A stretch of DNA of 64,000 nucleotides from JACVRW01 sp963728495 (lineage in GTDB: Bacteria > Actinomycetota > Thermoleophilia > Solirubrobacterales > Thermoleophilaceae). The notes beneath the pieces were generated by a model. The model did no database searches and was not told where the DNA came from. It saw only the letters and a list, made by a program, of their open reading frames with translations. Position numbers and translations under genes: made by a program. The stretch covers positions 1-64,000 of the forward strand of contig CAVSKI010000001.1 in NCBI GenBank assembly GCA_963728495.1, written 5' to 3'. Positions 43,841 through 52,048 of the stretch are shown one piece after another (position 1 is the stretch's first letter; every line of letters begins with the position of its first letter).

Positions 43841-46036
43841 ATGCAGAAGCCAGACAACTTCACCGCGCGGGTTGGGCGCTGGAGCGCTCAGCACCGCAAG
43901 AAGGCCATCTTCGGGTGGCTTGCCTTTGTAATCGTCTCGCTCGTAGTGGGGATGAACTTGGTCCCTCAGAAGGAGATCAAGGCAAATTCCGGAATGCCCG
44001 GCGAGTCCGGTCAGGCCGCCAAGGCGCTCGACGGCGCCTTCCGCGACGTTTCGTCAGAGCAGGTGCTGATCCAGAGCAAGGAGCTCAAGGCCGGCGCCCC
44101 GCAGTTCAAGGCGGCCGTTGCTGATGTGACGGAGCGCCTTGGCAACACGAAGGGCGTGGACACCGTCGTAGGTCCCTACGACGGCGGTACAGGGCAAGTC
44201 TCGGCCGACGGACATTCGGCGCTCGTGACCTTCGAGCTGCCCGGTGATTCGGATGTGACCGAGAAGTCGGTTGTGGGATCGCTGGCCGCGGTTGCCGCGG
44301 CACAGAAGGCCCACCCTGAGCTTCGCGTGGAGGAGATGGGCGACGAGAGCCTCTTGAAGGCAGTCGCCGAGAAGTCCAACGAGGAGATGAGCAAGTCGAT
44401 GCTCCTCTCGCTGCCCGTGACGTTGATCATCCTGGTGTTCGCCTTCGGGGCGCTGGTTGCCGCCGGCATCCCGATCCTGCTGGCGCTGACCAGCGTGGCG
44501 GCGACACTGGGCCTGCTGGGCCCGGTCAGCCAGCTGGCGCCGGTTGACGGCTCGGTCATGCATGTTGTTCTGCTGGTCGGCATGGCCGTCGGAATCGACT
44601 ACAGCCTCTTCTATCTGAAGAGGGCGCGCGAGGAGCGCGCTGCCGGACGCGAGAACAGCGCCGCCATCGAGGCCGCCGCGGCGACCTCGGGACGCGCGGT
44701 GCTGATCTCCGGTTTCACCGTGATGGTCGCGATGGCCGGTATGTACCTGGGCGGAATCTCCAATTTCGCCTCCTTTGCCACCGGCACGATCATGGTCGTC
44801 GCCGTAGCCGTGATCGGGTCGCTGACGGTGCTGCCCGCCGTGCTGTCCAAGCTCGGCGATCGCGTCGACAAGGGTCGCGTGCCGTTCGTGGGACGCATCA
44901 AGAACAGGGTCGGCGAAGCCGGCATCTGGTCCCGCATCCTCGACCGGGTGCTGCGGCGCCCGCTGCTCTCGGCCGTGGTCGCCGCGGGCGTGCTGGTGGC
45001 TCTCGCGCTGCCGGCCATCGGCATGCAGACCTCCCTCGGCGGTACCGAGGAGACCTCGCGTGACCTGAAGGTCATGCGGACCTACGACCGCATCCAGGCC
45101 GCCTTCCCGAGCGAGGGCAGCATGGAGATGGTCGTGATCAAGGCCAAGGATGTGACCGCCCCCACAGTGGTGTCGGCCATCGATTCGCTCGAGACGCAGG
45201 CGCAGAAGCGCTCGGGTCTCTTCGAGGGCGAGGCCACGCTGGAGATCAGCAAGGACCAGACGGTCGCCACAGTGGCGCTCCCGACCACCGGGACCGGCAC
45301 CGACGACCTGTCGAACCGGGCCGCCGACGCTCTGCGCGGCGAGCTCGTGCCCGCCACCGTCGGCCAGCTCGACGGAGTCGAGGCCTACACCACCGGTGAG
45401 GCCGCCGCTACCGGCGACTTCAACGACGCCATGATCGGCCACCTCCCCTACGTGTTCGCGTTCGTGCTCAGTGCGGCGTTCCTGCTGCTGCTGGTCACCT
45501 TCCGGTCACTGGTGATCCCCATCAAGGCGATCGTGCTCAACCTGCTGTCCGTGGGCGCCGCTTACGGACTGCTGGTGCTGGTGTTCCAGGGCAAGTGGGC
45601 CGAGGGCCTGCTCGGCTTCGAGGGGAACGGGGCCATCGCGGCCTGGCTGCCGCTGTTCCTGTTCGTGATCCTGTTCGGGCTGTCGATGGACTACCACGTG
45701 TTCATCCTCACCCGCGTCCGCGAGGCGTTCGATCGCGGCATGACCACCGAAGACGCGGTCGCTCACGGGATCAAGAGCACAGCCGGCGTGGTCACGAGCG
45801 CAGCGATCGTCATGGTCGCCGTGTTCGGCATGTTCGCGCTCAGCTCGGAGCTGCAGATGAAGCAGATGGGCATCGGCCTCGCGGCCGCCGTCCTGATCGA
45901 CGCGACCATCATCCGCGGCATCCTGCTGCCCGCCACGATGAAGCTCCTGGGCGACTGGAACTGGTGGCTGCCCAGCAAGCTCAACTGGCTGCCCCAGGTC
46001 TCCCACGAAGGGGAGGTGGAGCCCGCCCGCGCCTAG
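43841..46036 (+). CDS. MMPL/RND-family transporter
   Basis: 731 residues with two RND halves. Each has one leading helix (KAIFGWLAFVIVSLVVGMNL; LLSAVVAAGVLVALALPAIG), a large external loop and five or six helices. The helix-4 type motif GMAVGIDYSLFYLKRAREER in half one and GLSMDYHVFILTRVREAFDR in half two are the MMPL signatures carrying proton-relay residues. Actinobacterial members export lipids or drugs. ATG at 43841 follows AAGGAG (43831-43836). ATG at 43811, placed 32 nt after the shared operator, is an in-frame alternative adding ten residues. Confidence 0.9.
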   Translation: MQKPDNFTARVGRWSAQHRKKAIFGWLAFVIVSLVVGMNLVPQKEIKANSGMPGESGQAAKALDGAFRDVSSEQVLIQSKELKAGAPQFKAAVADVTERLGNTKGVDTVVGPYDGGTGQVSADGHSALVTFELPGDSDVTEKSVVGSLAAVAAAQKAHPELRVEEMGDESLLKAVAEKSNEEMSKSMLLSLPVTLIILVFAFGALVAAGIPILLALTSVAATLGLLGPVSQLAPVDGSVMHVVLLVGMAVGIDYSLFYLKRAREERAAGRENSAAIEAAAATSGRAVLISGFTVMVAMAGMYLGGISNFASFATGTIMVVAVAVIGSLTVLPAVLSKLGDRVDKGRVPFVGRIKNRVGEAGIWSRILDRVLRRPLLSAVVAAGVLVALALPAIGMQTSLGGTEETSRDLKVMRTYDRIQAAFPSEGSMEMVVIKAKDVTAPTVVSAIDSLETQAQKRSGLFEGEATLEISKDQTVATVALPTTGTGTDDLSNRAADALRGELVPATVGQLDGVEAYTTGEAAATGDFNDAMIGHLPYVFAFVLSAAFLLLLVTFRSLVIPIKAIVLNLLSVGAAYGLLVLVFQGKWAEGLLGFEGNGAIAAWLPLFLFVILFGLSMDYHVFILTRVREAFDRGMTTEDAVAHGIKSTAGVVTSAAIVMVAVFGMFALSSELQMKQMGIGLAAAVLIDATIIRGILLPATMKLLGDWNWWLPSKLNWLPQVSHEGEVEPARA

Positions 46037-46058
46037 ACCCACCACGACATAGCGGTTC

Positions 46059-46088
46059 CCCAACCGGCGCCCGCCCCTCGGCGGGCGC
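46059..46088 (+). terminator. Strong hairpin terminator after MMPL gene
   Basis: ACCGGCGCCCGCC pairs perfectly over 13 bp with GGCGGGCGCCGGT around a CCTC loop, 22 nt after the MMPL stop. There is no T tract. Confidence 0.8.
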
Positions 46089-46129
46089 CGGTCGTGGTAT
46101 GGGAGACTGCGCTCCACCGACGAGGGTGA

Positions 46130-47143
46130 ATGCCGATGCCGCTAAGCGCGTATGGGGTGTTGCCGGCGCGGGCCGTGGCTTCCCGCCGCGAAGGCTCGAG
46201 CGACGCGCCCCACTACCAGATCCATGTGGTCGACGACGACGGCACGGATTACCGCATCGCGGTGAACGTGAAGTCCCAGCAGTCGCCCTCTGAGCTGCTC
46301 TACCTGGTCGACGACGACTTCTCACACCCCGTCACAACGGCGGCCGGCGGACTCGACTCGAGCTGGCATCCCCTGCCCTCGGGGCCGGGTGGCCCCAACC
46401 TCGACTACATCCGCGCAAACCTCTTCGAAGCGGCGCAGATGCGGTTGCTGCCGCCCGACGCGGCGGGTCCCGACAACGACCTCGCAGATCTGCTGGATCA
46501 CTACGTGCAGCGGGCCATCGCCGACCCGGCCGCGCGCCTCTATTCCTTCGGCCAGCGCTGGGGCCCCGAAGCCGCCGTCCAGGACAAGGTGTTCGGATTC
46601 CGCCCCGGCAACGGCGTGCATGACATCCACATGAACCAGGGCAACAACGGCGCGTTCACTCGCGACGACGGCGTGTGGCAGGACGGCGGCCTGCTCCTGC
46701 ACTTCCCGGCTGAGTCCCGCTGGGTGGGCATCTTCCTCGCCTTCCAGAGCCAGACCTGGCACACCGACGACAGCACCGGTCACGCCATCGGCGGCGTGGC
46801 GCCCGCGCCCACAACCGAACCCGTGGCCATTCAGATCCTCGCGGCCATGGCGAACCCGGTGGGGCCGGCACCGGAGCGCGAGACCGTGCTGCTGCTCAAT
46901 GCCTCGCCGCAGAGCGTGGACCTGTCCGGCTGGCGGCTCGCCGATCGCCTCAAGCACAGCTGCCCGCTGCCGGCAGGGCCGCTGGCGGCCGGGGCTACAA
47001 TGGAGGTGGCGGCGCAGGACGGAGTCCAGTTCGGCAACCAGGGCGGCGCGATCACCGTGCTCGACGCGCAGGGCTTGAAGGTGGCCGGGGTGTCCTACAC
47101 CGGCGCTCAGGCACAGCGCGAGGGCTGGACCATCGTTTTCTGA
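46130..47143 (+). CDS. DUF2278 (YukJ-like) protein with C-terminal lamin-tail domain
   Basis: 337 residues. The first about 215 match the DUF2278 pattern: PLSAYGVLPARAV, YRIAVNVKSQQSPSELLYLV, VFGFRPGNGVHDIHMNQGNN, LLLHFPAESRWVGIFLAFQS. Residues about 230-335 look like a lamin-tail (LTD) beta-sandwich (VLLLNASPQSVDLSGWRLAD, GGAITVLDAQGLKVAGVSYT). No signal peptide. Function unknown. A second ATG two codons in is equally possible. The downstream 125-residue gene starts 10 nt later and may be its partner. Confidence 0.75.
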   Translation: MPMPLSAYGVLPARAVASRREGSSDAPHYQIHVVDDDGTDYRIAVNVKSQQSPSELLYLVDDDFSHPVTTAAGGLDSSWHPLPSGPGGPNLDYIRANLFEAAQMRLLPPDAAGPDNDLADLLDHYVQRAIADPAARLYSFGQRWGPEAAVQDKVFGFRPGNGVHDIHMNQGNNGAFTRDDGVWQDGGLLLHFPAESRWVGIFLAFQSQTWHTDDSTGHAIGGVAPAPTTEPVAIQILAAMANPVGPAPERETVLLLNASPQSVDLSGWRLADRLKHSCPLPAGPLAAGATMEVAAQDGVQFGNQGGAITVLDAQGLKVAGVSYTGAQAQREGWTIVF

Positions 47144-47153
47144 GGTGCCGTAG

Positions 47154-47531
47154 ATGAGCGAACCCCACCAGCGCTCCGGCTCCTTCTTCATCGGGCCCGG
47201 GGAGGACACCGCGAGCCAGACGTTCACGGTGATCGCAGGCCGGCGGCTATCGATCGAGTACATCTCCGGACTCTTCGCGCTGCCGCCCGGCCAGCAGCCG
47301 TTCCTGGCCCAGGTGCGCACCACCGTCGGCGAAGTGGAGGCGACTCATCATTTCCGGCTGGAGCCGCTGCAGTCGGAAAACCGCTTCCACTTCGGTGGAC
47401 CCGTCGCTCTCTACGCAGACCCGAGCAGCGAGGTGGAGATCATCGCCGACCGGATCCCGCACGACCTGGGGAGCGCCAGGCTCATCTGGACGCTCTCCGG
47501 CCGTTTAGAGGACGTAGAGAACCCGGCCTGA
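47154..47531 (+). CDS. Hypothetical protein (beta-rich)
   Basis: 125 residues with alternating hydrophobic pattern and no signal peptide: FFIGPGEDTASQTFTVIAGR, LSIEYISGLFALPPGQQPFL, RLEPLQSENRFHFGGPVALY. It probably forms a beta sandwich. No family recognised. It begins 10 nt after the DUF2278-LTD gene and so probably shares its transcript. The next gene has its own operator, so the transcript should end here. Confidence 0.6.
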   Translation: MSEPHQRSGSFFIGPGEDTASQTFTVIAGRRLSIEYISGLFALPPGQQPFLAQVRTTVGEVEATHHFRLEPLQSENRFHFGGPVALYADPSSEVEIIADRIPHDLGSARLIWTLSGRLEDVENPA

Positions 47532-47562
47532 AGGGCGTTGCTCCACGCCTGACCGCTCCCGT

Positions 47563-47595
47563 TTCAGGGTGCCGGTTCAGGGGCCCCACCCGATG
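47563..47595 (+). promoter_or_regulatory. Shared operator, site C
   Basis: TTCAGGGTGC (47563-47572), 3 nt, TTCAGGG (47576-47582), 5 nt, ACCCGATG (47588-47595); spacing identical to site B. It ends 32 nt before the ATG at 47628. Confidence 0.7.
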
Positions 47596-47627
47596 ATCTG
47601 AGGGTGCTTTGGCGGAAGTATCGAAGC

Positions 47628-47870
47628 ATGCCGTTCTTCCTCCTTCACCACCGTCACGAGCCACACGAATGCCCGGTCGCCTTCGCCGCCTGGAAGGGCT
47701 TCGATAGCCCGCTCCGCTACCAGCGCGTGCCTTCGAGCTGCCTGGCCGGCGGGCACGACCTCTGGTGGCAGGTGCAGGCCACGGACGACTCCGAGGCGCT
47801 CGCGCTGCTGCCGCGCTTCGTGGCTTCCCGGACCAACCCCATCCAGATCAGAGAGGTGCAGATCCCATGA
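47628..47870 (+). CDS. 80-residue protein, paralogue 2
   Basis: MPFFLLHHRHEPHECPVAFA, AWKGFDSPLRYQRVPSSCLA, GGHDLWWQVQATDDSEALAL, LPRFVASRTNPIQIREVQIP. It aligns end to end with the 43486 protein, keeping HRHXPXEC, the FXSPLR segment, a Cys followed by GXHXXWW, and the basic Arg-rich tail. The ATG is set by the 32-nt distance to operator C; a TTG 24 nt upstream would break this pattern. Its stop overlaps the next ATG (ATGA). Function unknown. Confidence 0.72.
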   Translation: MPFFLLHHRHEPHECPVAFAAWKGFDSPLRYQRVPSSCLAGGHDLWWQVQATDDSEALALLPRFVASRTNPIQIREVQIP

Positions 47871-48022
47871 CGCGCACCACCGCCGATTTCGAGCTGGACA
47901 TCCCGCTCGTCTATATGGAAACCACGATCCCCGCCGGCAGCACGATCGCCGACTATCGCCGTTCGCGTCCCCCGCGCCAGAGCCTCGGCCGGCGGTTGAT
48001 GTCGCGTCTGCTCGCGCGATAG
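47867..48022 (+). CDS. 51-residue small protein
   Basis: MTRTTADFELDIPLVYMETT, IPAGSTIADYRRSRPPRQSL, GRRLMSRLLAR. The ATG overlaps the stop of the 80-residue protein gene (ATGA), so it is very likely translated by coupling. The C-terminus is strongly basic. No known domain. It is absent downstream of the other 80-residue paralogue. Confidence 0.6.
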   Translation: MTRTTADFELDIPLVYMETTIPAGSTIADYRRSRPPRQSLGRRLMSRLLAR

Positions 48023-48071
48023 CCGAACCACCTGACTCAGCATCCAACCCAACCCAGAACGGAGAAACACC

Positions 48072-48824
48072 ATGACCCGCATCGAGAACACTGAGAGTCA
48101 CCCGAAGCGCACCACAGGCACACGCGTATTTCTGCTCATTGCGAGTGCTGTCACCAGCCTGATTGCGATCGGGCTCGTGGCCTTCGGCGGCCTGGCCCTG
48201 TGGGGCGACAGCCAGAAGGACGAGAGGGGCTACCTCTCGACTGACAGCCACCGCATCGCGGCAAGCACACATGCGATCGCCACGGAGAACCTCGACATGG
48301 ATCTCGATGGCGTCGAGGAGCTTGTCGACTCGACCGGTCTCGGCGACATCCGCATCGACGTCGCGCCGCAGTCCGGCAAGCCGGTGTTCGCGGGGATCGC
48401 CCGGACCGATGAGCTCTCCGCGTACCTCCGCGACGTCGCACACACCAGGGTCACCGATCTCGACTTCGAACCATTCGAGGCGAGCTACAGCCCCCAGGCC
48501 GGGCAGGGCACGCCGGCTGCGCCCGCGGCCGAGCGGATCTGGGCAGCGTCCAGCCAGGGTGCCGGACCGCAGACCCTCACCTGGGATATCGAGGACGGAG
48601 AATGGTCGATCGTCGTCATGAACGCCGACGGCACGTCTGGCGTACAGGCCGACATCAGCGCCGGGGCGAAGGTCCCGTACCTGAACGAGATCGGGTGGAG
48701 CGCCCTCGGCGGCGGAGCGATCCTGCTCATCGCCGCGGCCGCGCTGCTCGGCTTCGGCCTACGCCCACCCCGCCAGCGGCCCCGAACGGCGCACGCCGGC
48801 GGCTTGGCCCCGACCGCAGGCTGA
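48072..48824 (+). CDS. Hypothetical membrane-anchored protein
   Basis: 250 residues. One helix near the N-terminus (VFLLIASAVTSLIAIGLVAF) and one near the C-terminus (LGGGAILLIAAAALLGFGL) flank an external domain of about 150 residues (LDMDLDGVEELVDSTGLGDI, WDIEDGEWSIVVMNADGTSG). This layout is common in actinobacteria, but the function is unknown. GGAG lies 9 nt before the ATG. It ends before a strong hairpin terminator. Confidence 0.65.
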   Translation: MTRIENTESHPKRTTGTRVFLLIASAVTSLIAIGLVAFGGLALWGDSQKDERGYLSTDSHRIAASTHAIATENLDMDLDGVEELVDSTGLGDIRIDVAPQSGKPVFAGIARTDELSAYLRDVAHTRVTDLDFEPFEASYSPQAGQGTPAAPAAERIWAASSQGAGPQTLTWDIEDGEWSIVVMNADGTSGVQADISAGAKVPYLNEIGWSALGGGAILLIAAAALLGFGLRPPRQRPRTAHAGGLAPTAG

Positions 48825-48851
48825 TCCCCAGCCCCCGGATCCGCCCGTGTT

Positions 48852-48888
48852 GCACGGAAGGCCCGTCCCTGTGATGGGCCTTCCGTGC
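48852..48888. terminator. Bidirectional hairpin terminator
   Basis: GCACGGAAGGCCC and GGGCCTTCCGTGC form a perfect 13-bp stem with an 11-nt loop, between the convergent membrane-protein gene (stop 48824) and the racemase gene (stop 48915). Confidence 0.85.
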
Positions 48889-48914
48889 TTCTGGACCGAC
48901 CTCGGCAGCCACCA

Positions 48915-49607
48915 CTAGCGCGTTGCCAGGTCGACCGCCTTCTCCGCGTGAAGGCGCGTGGTGTCGAACACGGGCACCGGTGAGTCGTCCGCGCCCACGA
49001 GCAGATCGATCTCGGTGCAGCCGAGCAGGATCCCCTGGGCGCCGCGGTCAGCCAGCTCGGCCATGATGCGCCTGTACTCCCGCCGAGAGCCGTCGTCCAC
49101 CACGCCCACGCAGAGCTCCTTGTAGATCACTTCGTGGACGATGGAGCGGTCCTCGGGTCCGGGCACGAGCACCTCGAGGCCATGGCGGTCGCGCAGCCGC
49201 CCGACGTAGAAGTCCTGCTCCATCGTATATCCGGTGGCCAGGAGGCCGACAGTCGAAGCGCCGGCCTCGTGGACGGCAGCCGCGGTGGTGTCGGCGATGT
49301 GGACGAACGGCACGTCGATCGCATCGGTGATGGCGCCGGCGACCTTGTGCATGGTGTTCGTGCAGAGCACGATCAGCTCGGCGCCGGCCGTCACGAGCGA
49401 CTGCGCCTCTGCCGCAAGCAGGTCGCCCGCTTCGTCCCACCGGGCGGCCCGCTGCAGTCCCTCGACGTCGACAAAATCCACCGAGCGCACCAGGCAATCG
49501 GCGGAATGCAGGCCGCCGAGGCGCTCTCGCACCGCCTCGTTCACGAGCCGGTAGTACTCGGCCGTCGACTCCCAGCTCATCCCTCCCAACAGACCGATCC
49601 GCTTCAC
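48915..49607 (-). CDS. Aspartate/glutamate racemase family protein
   Basis: 230 residues. It starts KRIGLLGGMSWESTAEYYRL. The two catalytic cysteines of the PLP-independent racemase fold are in ELIVLCTNTMHK and GILLGCTEIDLLV, each with the expected Thr. It interconverts an amino acid (most often aspartate) between L and D forms. GTG at 49607 is the natural start; the longer upstream frame is antisense to the next gene. Confidence 0.9.
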   Translation of the reverse strand: MKRIGLLGGMSWESTAEYYRLVNEAVRERLGGLHSADCLVRSVDFVDVEGLQRAARWDEAGDLLAAEAQSLVTAGAELIVLCTNTMHKVAGAITDAIDVPFVHIADTTAAAVHEAGASTVGLLATGYTMEQDFYVGRLRDRHGLEVLVPGPEDRSIVHEVIYKELCVGVVDDGSRREYRRIMAELADRGAQGILLGCTEIDLLVGADDSPVPVFDTTRLHAEKAVDLATR

Positions 49608-49627
49608 GCGGCTCCATACTGCCGGAA

Positions 49628-50110
49628 GTGAGCGAGGCACACGACCGCGTCGAACGGCTCGCCGGGGCGATATACGGGACCATCGTTGTCGCGGGTGTGC
49701 TGGCCGCGACCGAGTACGACGACGACCCCGAGGTGCTCGAAACGGGGGCGTACGCACTGGCCACGGTGGTCGTCTTCTGGCTGGCCCACGCGTGGGCCCA
49801 GACACTGGGGCGCAGGTTGGTCGGCGTGGGCCCCTCGCGGGGGAAGCTGCGGCATTCGCTGGCGCGCGACTGGCCGCTGGTGCAGTCGGCGTTGCCGCCG
49901 CTCGCCGCCATGGGGATCGCCGCGCTGCTCGGGGCCTCCGACGAGACTGCGATCGATATCGCGTTCTGGGTCTGCGTCGTCTCGCTCGCCGCCTGGGGAG
50001 CGGTCGTCGCGCGCCGCGAGCAGGCCTCCATCGCCCGCACCATCACCACCGCGTTGGGCTGCGGGGCGCTCGGCCTGCTTCTGGTCGTGCTCAAGGAACT
50101 CGTGAGCTGA
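49628..50110 (+). CDS. Hypothetical membrane protein with four helices
   Basis: 160 residues with four hydrophobic segments: LAGAIYGTIVVAGVLAA, GAYALATVVVFWLAHAWA, PLAAMGIAALLGA with IDIAFWVCVVSLAAWGAV, and ALGCGALGLLLVVLKELV. Function unknown. GTG start, 20 nt from the divergent racemase start. Its last 21 nt (50090-50110) recur with one mismatch at 56677-56697. Confidence 0.65.
   Translation: MSEAHDRVERLAGAIYGTIVVAGVLAATEYDDDPEVLETGAYALATVVVFWLAHAWAQTLGRRLVGVGPSRGKLRHSLARDWPLVQSALPPLAAMGIAALLGASDETAIDIAFWVCVVSLAAWGAVVARREQASIARTITTALGCGALGLLLVVLKELVS
50090..50110 (+). repeat. Direct repeat, left copy
   Basis: CTCAAGGAACTCGTGAGCTG plus A matches 56677-56697 at 20 of 21 positions, in the same orientation. 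Here it is the 3' end of the four-helix protein gene; at 56677 it lies in non-coding DNA before the Mo-hydroxylase operon. The repeats bracket 6.6 kb (cupin to FAD subunit). Chance similarity is not excluded. Confidence 0.4.
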
Positions 50111-50166
50111 GCGGCGAGCCGCCTCGGTAAGCTGCCCGCCCCCCGACCCGCAGAGAAGAGGCTCCG

Positions 50167-50553
50167 TTGCCGCCGTTTGGATCTTTCTCCGACAGGGCGC
50201 CGTTTGAATTCGTTCCCGGCGTGCACCTGCACGCGGTAGGGGGCGAGCAGGTGCTGCTGTGCAAGGTCAGCTACGAGCCCGGCAAGCAGGTTGCGCGCCA
50301 CAGCCACGATCACACCGAGCAGGTGATGTACATCCTCGACGGCGAGGTGACCATGACCATCGAGGATGAGACGAAGACCCTGACCGCGGGTGATGTGGTC
50401 GTGGTCAGCCGCGGCCTCGAGCACGAGCTTCACTCCGAGAGCGGGGTGACCTTCATGGAGGCGCTGGCCCCCGTGCCGCTCGACCACGTACCGGACCCCC
50501 AGAGGGATCTGGTGCTGGGCCCGGACGGCGGCTCGGGGCACGTCGAGCGTTGA
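50167..50553 (+). CDS. Cupin-domain protein
   Basis: 128 residues, a single cupin. Motif 1 is PGKQVARHSHDHTEQVMYIL with DG, holding the HxH and Glu metal ligands; motif 2 is GDVVVVSRGLEHELHSE with the third histidine. Enzymatic or binding roles are both possible; the substrate cannot be read. TTG start with GAGG upstream. It is followed after 22 nt by an ABM-type monooxygenase gene. Confidence 0.85.
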   Translation: MPPFGSFSDRAPFEFVPGVHLHAVGGEQVLLCKVSYEPGKQVARHSHDHTEQVMYILDGEVTMTIEDETKTLTAGDVVVVSRGLEHELHSESGVTFMEALAPVPLDHVPDPQRDLVLGPDGGSGHVER

Positions 50554-50575
50554 GATCAACGAGAGGAGCTTGAGC

Positions 50576-50866
50576 ATGGCCTACGTCGTGAGCGTGACCT
50601 GGGTGGCGAAACCAGGCGAGGAGGAGGCGGTGGCCGCCGCGCTGGCGCGGATGCAGGAGCCGACCCGTGCCGAGGAGGGGGTGCTGCTCTGGATTCCCCA
50701 CCGCGATCCGCAGGACCCGACGATCTTCTACATCTACGAGCAGTACGCCGACGAGGCCGCCTATCAGGCTCACACCGAGACCGAGCACTTCAAGCGCGAC
50801 GGCTTCGGCGACGCAATCCCGCGCCTTGCCGAGCGCCGCCGGGAGTTCTACGAGCCGATCGCCTGA
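50576..50866 (+). CDS. Antibiotic biosynthesis monooxygenase (ABM) domain protein
   Basis: 96 residues, ferredoxin-like dimeric alpha/beta barrel: YVVSVTWVAKPGEEEAVAAA, FYIYEQYADEAAYQAHTETE, HFKRDGFGDAIPRLAERRRE. Such proteins oxidise quinone-like substrates without cofactor or degrade heme. ATG at 50576 follows AGGAG with 7-nt spacing and is preferred to a TTG six nt upstream. Downstream of the cupin gene in one unit. Its 3' end overlaps the CoxE-like gene by 19 nt on the other strand. Confidence 0.82.
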   Translation: MAYVVSVTWVAKPGEEEAVAAALARMQEPTRAEEGVLLWIPHRDPQDPTIFYIYEQYADEAAYQAHTETEHFKRDGFGDAIPRLAERRREFYEPIA

Positions 50867-52046
50867 GCCTGGGGGCGGTCGGTCGCCCAGGCCCTCGCCG
50901 CCATGCGCCGCGGCCGGGCCGAGGTCTCCGGGAGCCGCCCGACCTCGGCCAGCAGGCTGGAGAGATCGCGTGCGCCCGCCAGCCTGTCGATGTTGCCCAT
51001 CACCGCCTGCATCCCGCGCGTGACGGGCCTGTAGGCCGGATCGCAGGCCAGCGGCGACCACCACACCAATCGATGGCCGAGCCGCGACAGGCGCTCCGTT
51101 GATTGGGCCATGAGGGAGGGCTCGCCGCGCTCGAGGCCGTCGGAGAGAACCAGAATGAGGGCGCCGCGGGCGAGCGCCAGATAGCGCGGGTTGGCCAGGA
51201 ACTGCTCGAGGGCCACGCCTATTCGCGTACCCCCGTCGGCGTCCAGCACCGTCTCTGACAGCGCGGCCAGGGCGCTGTCCACGTCGCGGGTATCGAGGGC
51301 CCGCGTCACCCGCGTGAGCCGGGTGGCGAAGGTGAAGGCCTCGGCCCGTTCGGCCACCCGGACCACGCGGTGGGCGAAGCGCAGCAGGTCGGGGCTGTGC
51401 TCACGGAGCGATCCCGACACGTCGATCAAGAGCAGCACCCTGCGCGTGCGCGCCGGTCGGCGCAGCCACGCGAGCTCGACTATCTCGCCGCCGGTTCGAT
51501 TGGCGGCACGGAGGACCTCCTCGAGGTGCAGCAACGGTCCGCTCGATGTGCGCCGGGTCAGCGCCGGCCCGCGATCTCGGGCAGCGCCGACTCGAGCTTC
51601 GAGCCCACCTCGCGCAGCCGCTGGCGGTCGGCTTCGGAGGTGGGCGGGAAGGTTGAGCGGCGGGTGAGGTCGAGCGGACTGGCGTGCAGGCCTGAGCCCG
51701 CGCGCACGTCGAGAGCGTCGAGCCTCCCTCCCTCTCCGCTGGGCGGAGCGGCGGAGTTTCCCTCCTCATCCGCCGGTGCATCGGAGCGCTCCTCGATCAG
51801 AAGGTGACCTCCGCGAAACCAGGCGTCGAACAGCGAATCGAACGCGGAGAAGTCCGTAGCGCTCGAGACCATGGTCACGCGCGCGCGCCAGTAGAGGGCC
51901 TCGACGTCCCCGGGAGGCGACGCCACCACCGAGAGCAGAAAGTCGGCCTTCTTGGGTGCGCTCACCGCCATCCCGGCCTCGTCGAGCGAGCGCAGGAATC
52001 CGTGGAGGTGCTCGCCGGCGAGCCGCGTCGAGCTCGGCGCCGGCAC
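50848..52046 (-). pseudogene. CoxE-like VWA-domain protein, frameshifted
   Basis: The first frame (52046-51558) carries the N-terminal helical domain of CoxE-like proteins (LAGEHLHGFLRSLDEAGMAV, ALYWRARVTMVSSATDFSAF). The second frame carries HLEEVLRAANRTGGEIVELA and the VWA domain with MIDAS motif LLLIDVSGSLREHSPDL. Joined near 51555-51562 (one missing base) they give about 399 residues, the usual length. CoxE works with the MoxR ATPase in inserting or activating the Mo/Cu centre of CoxL-type hydroxylases. If the shift is real, the second half may start at TTG 51534. Confidence 0.78.
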
Positions 52047-52048
52047 GG

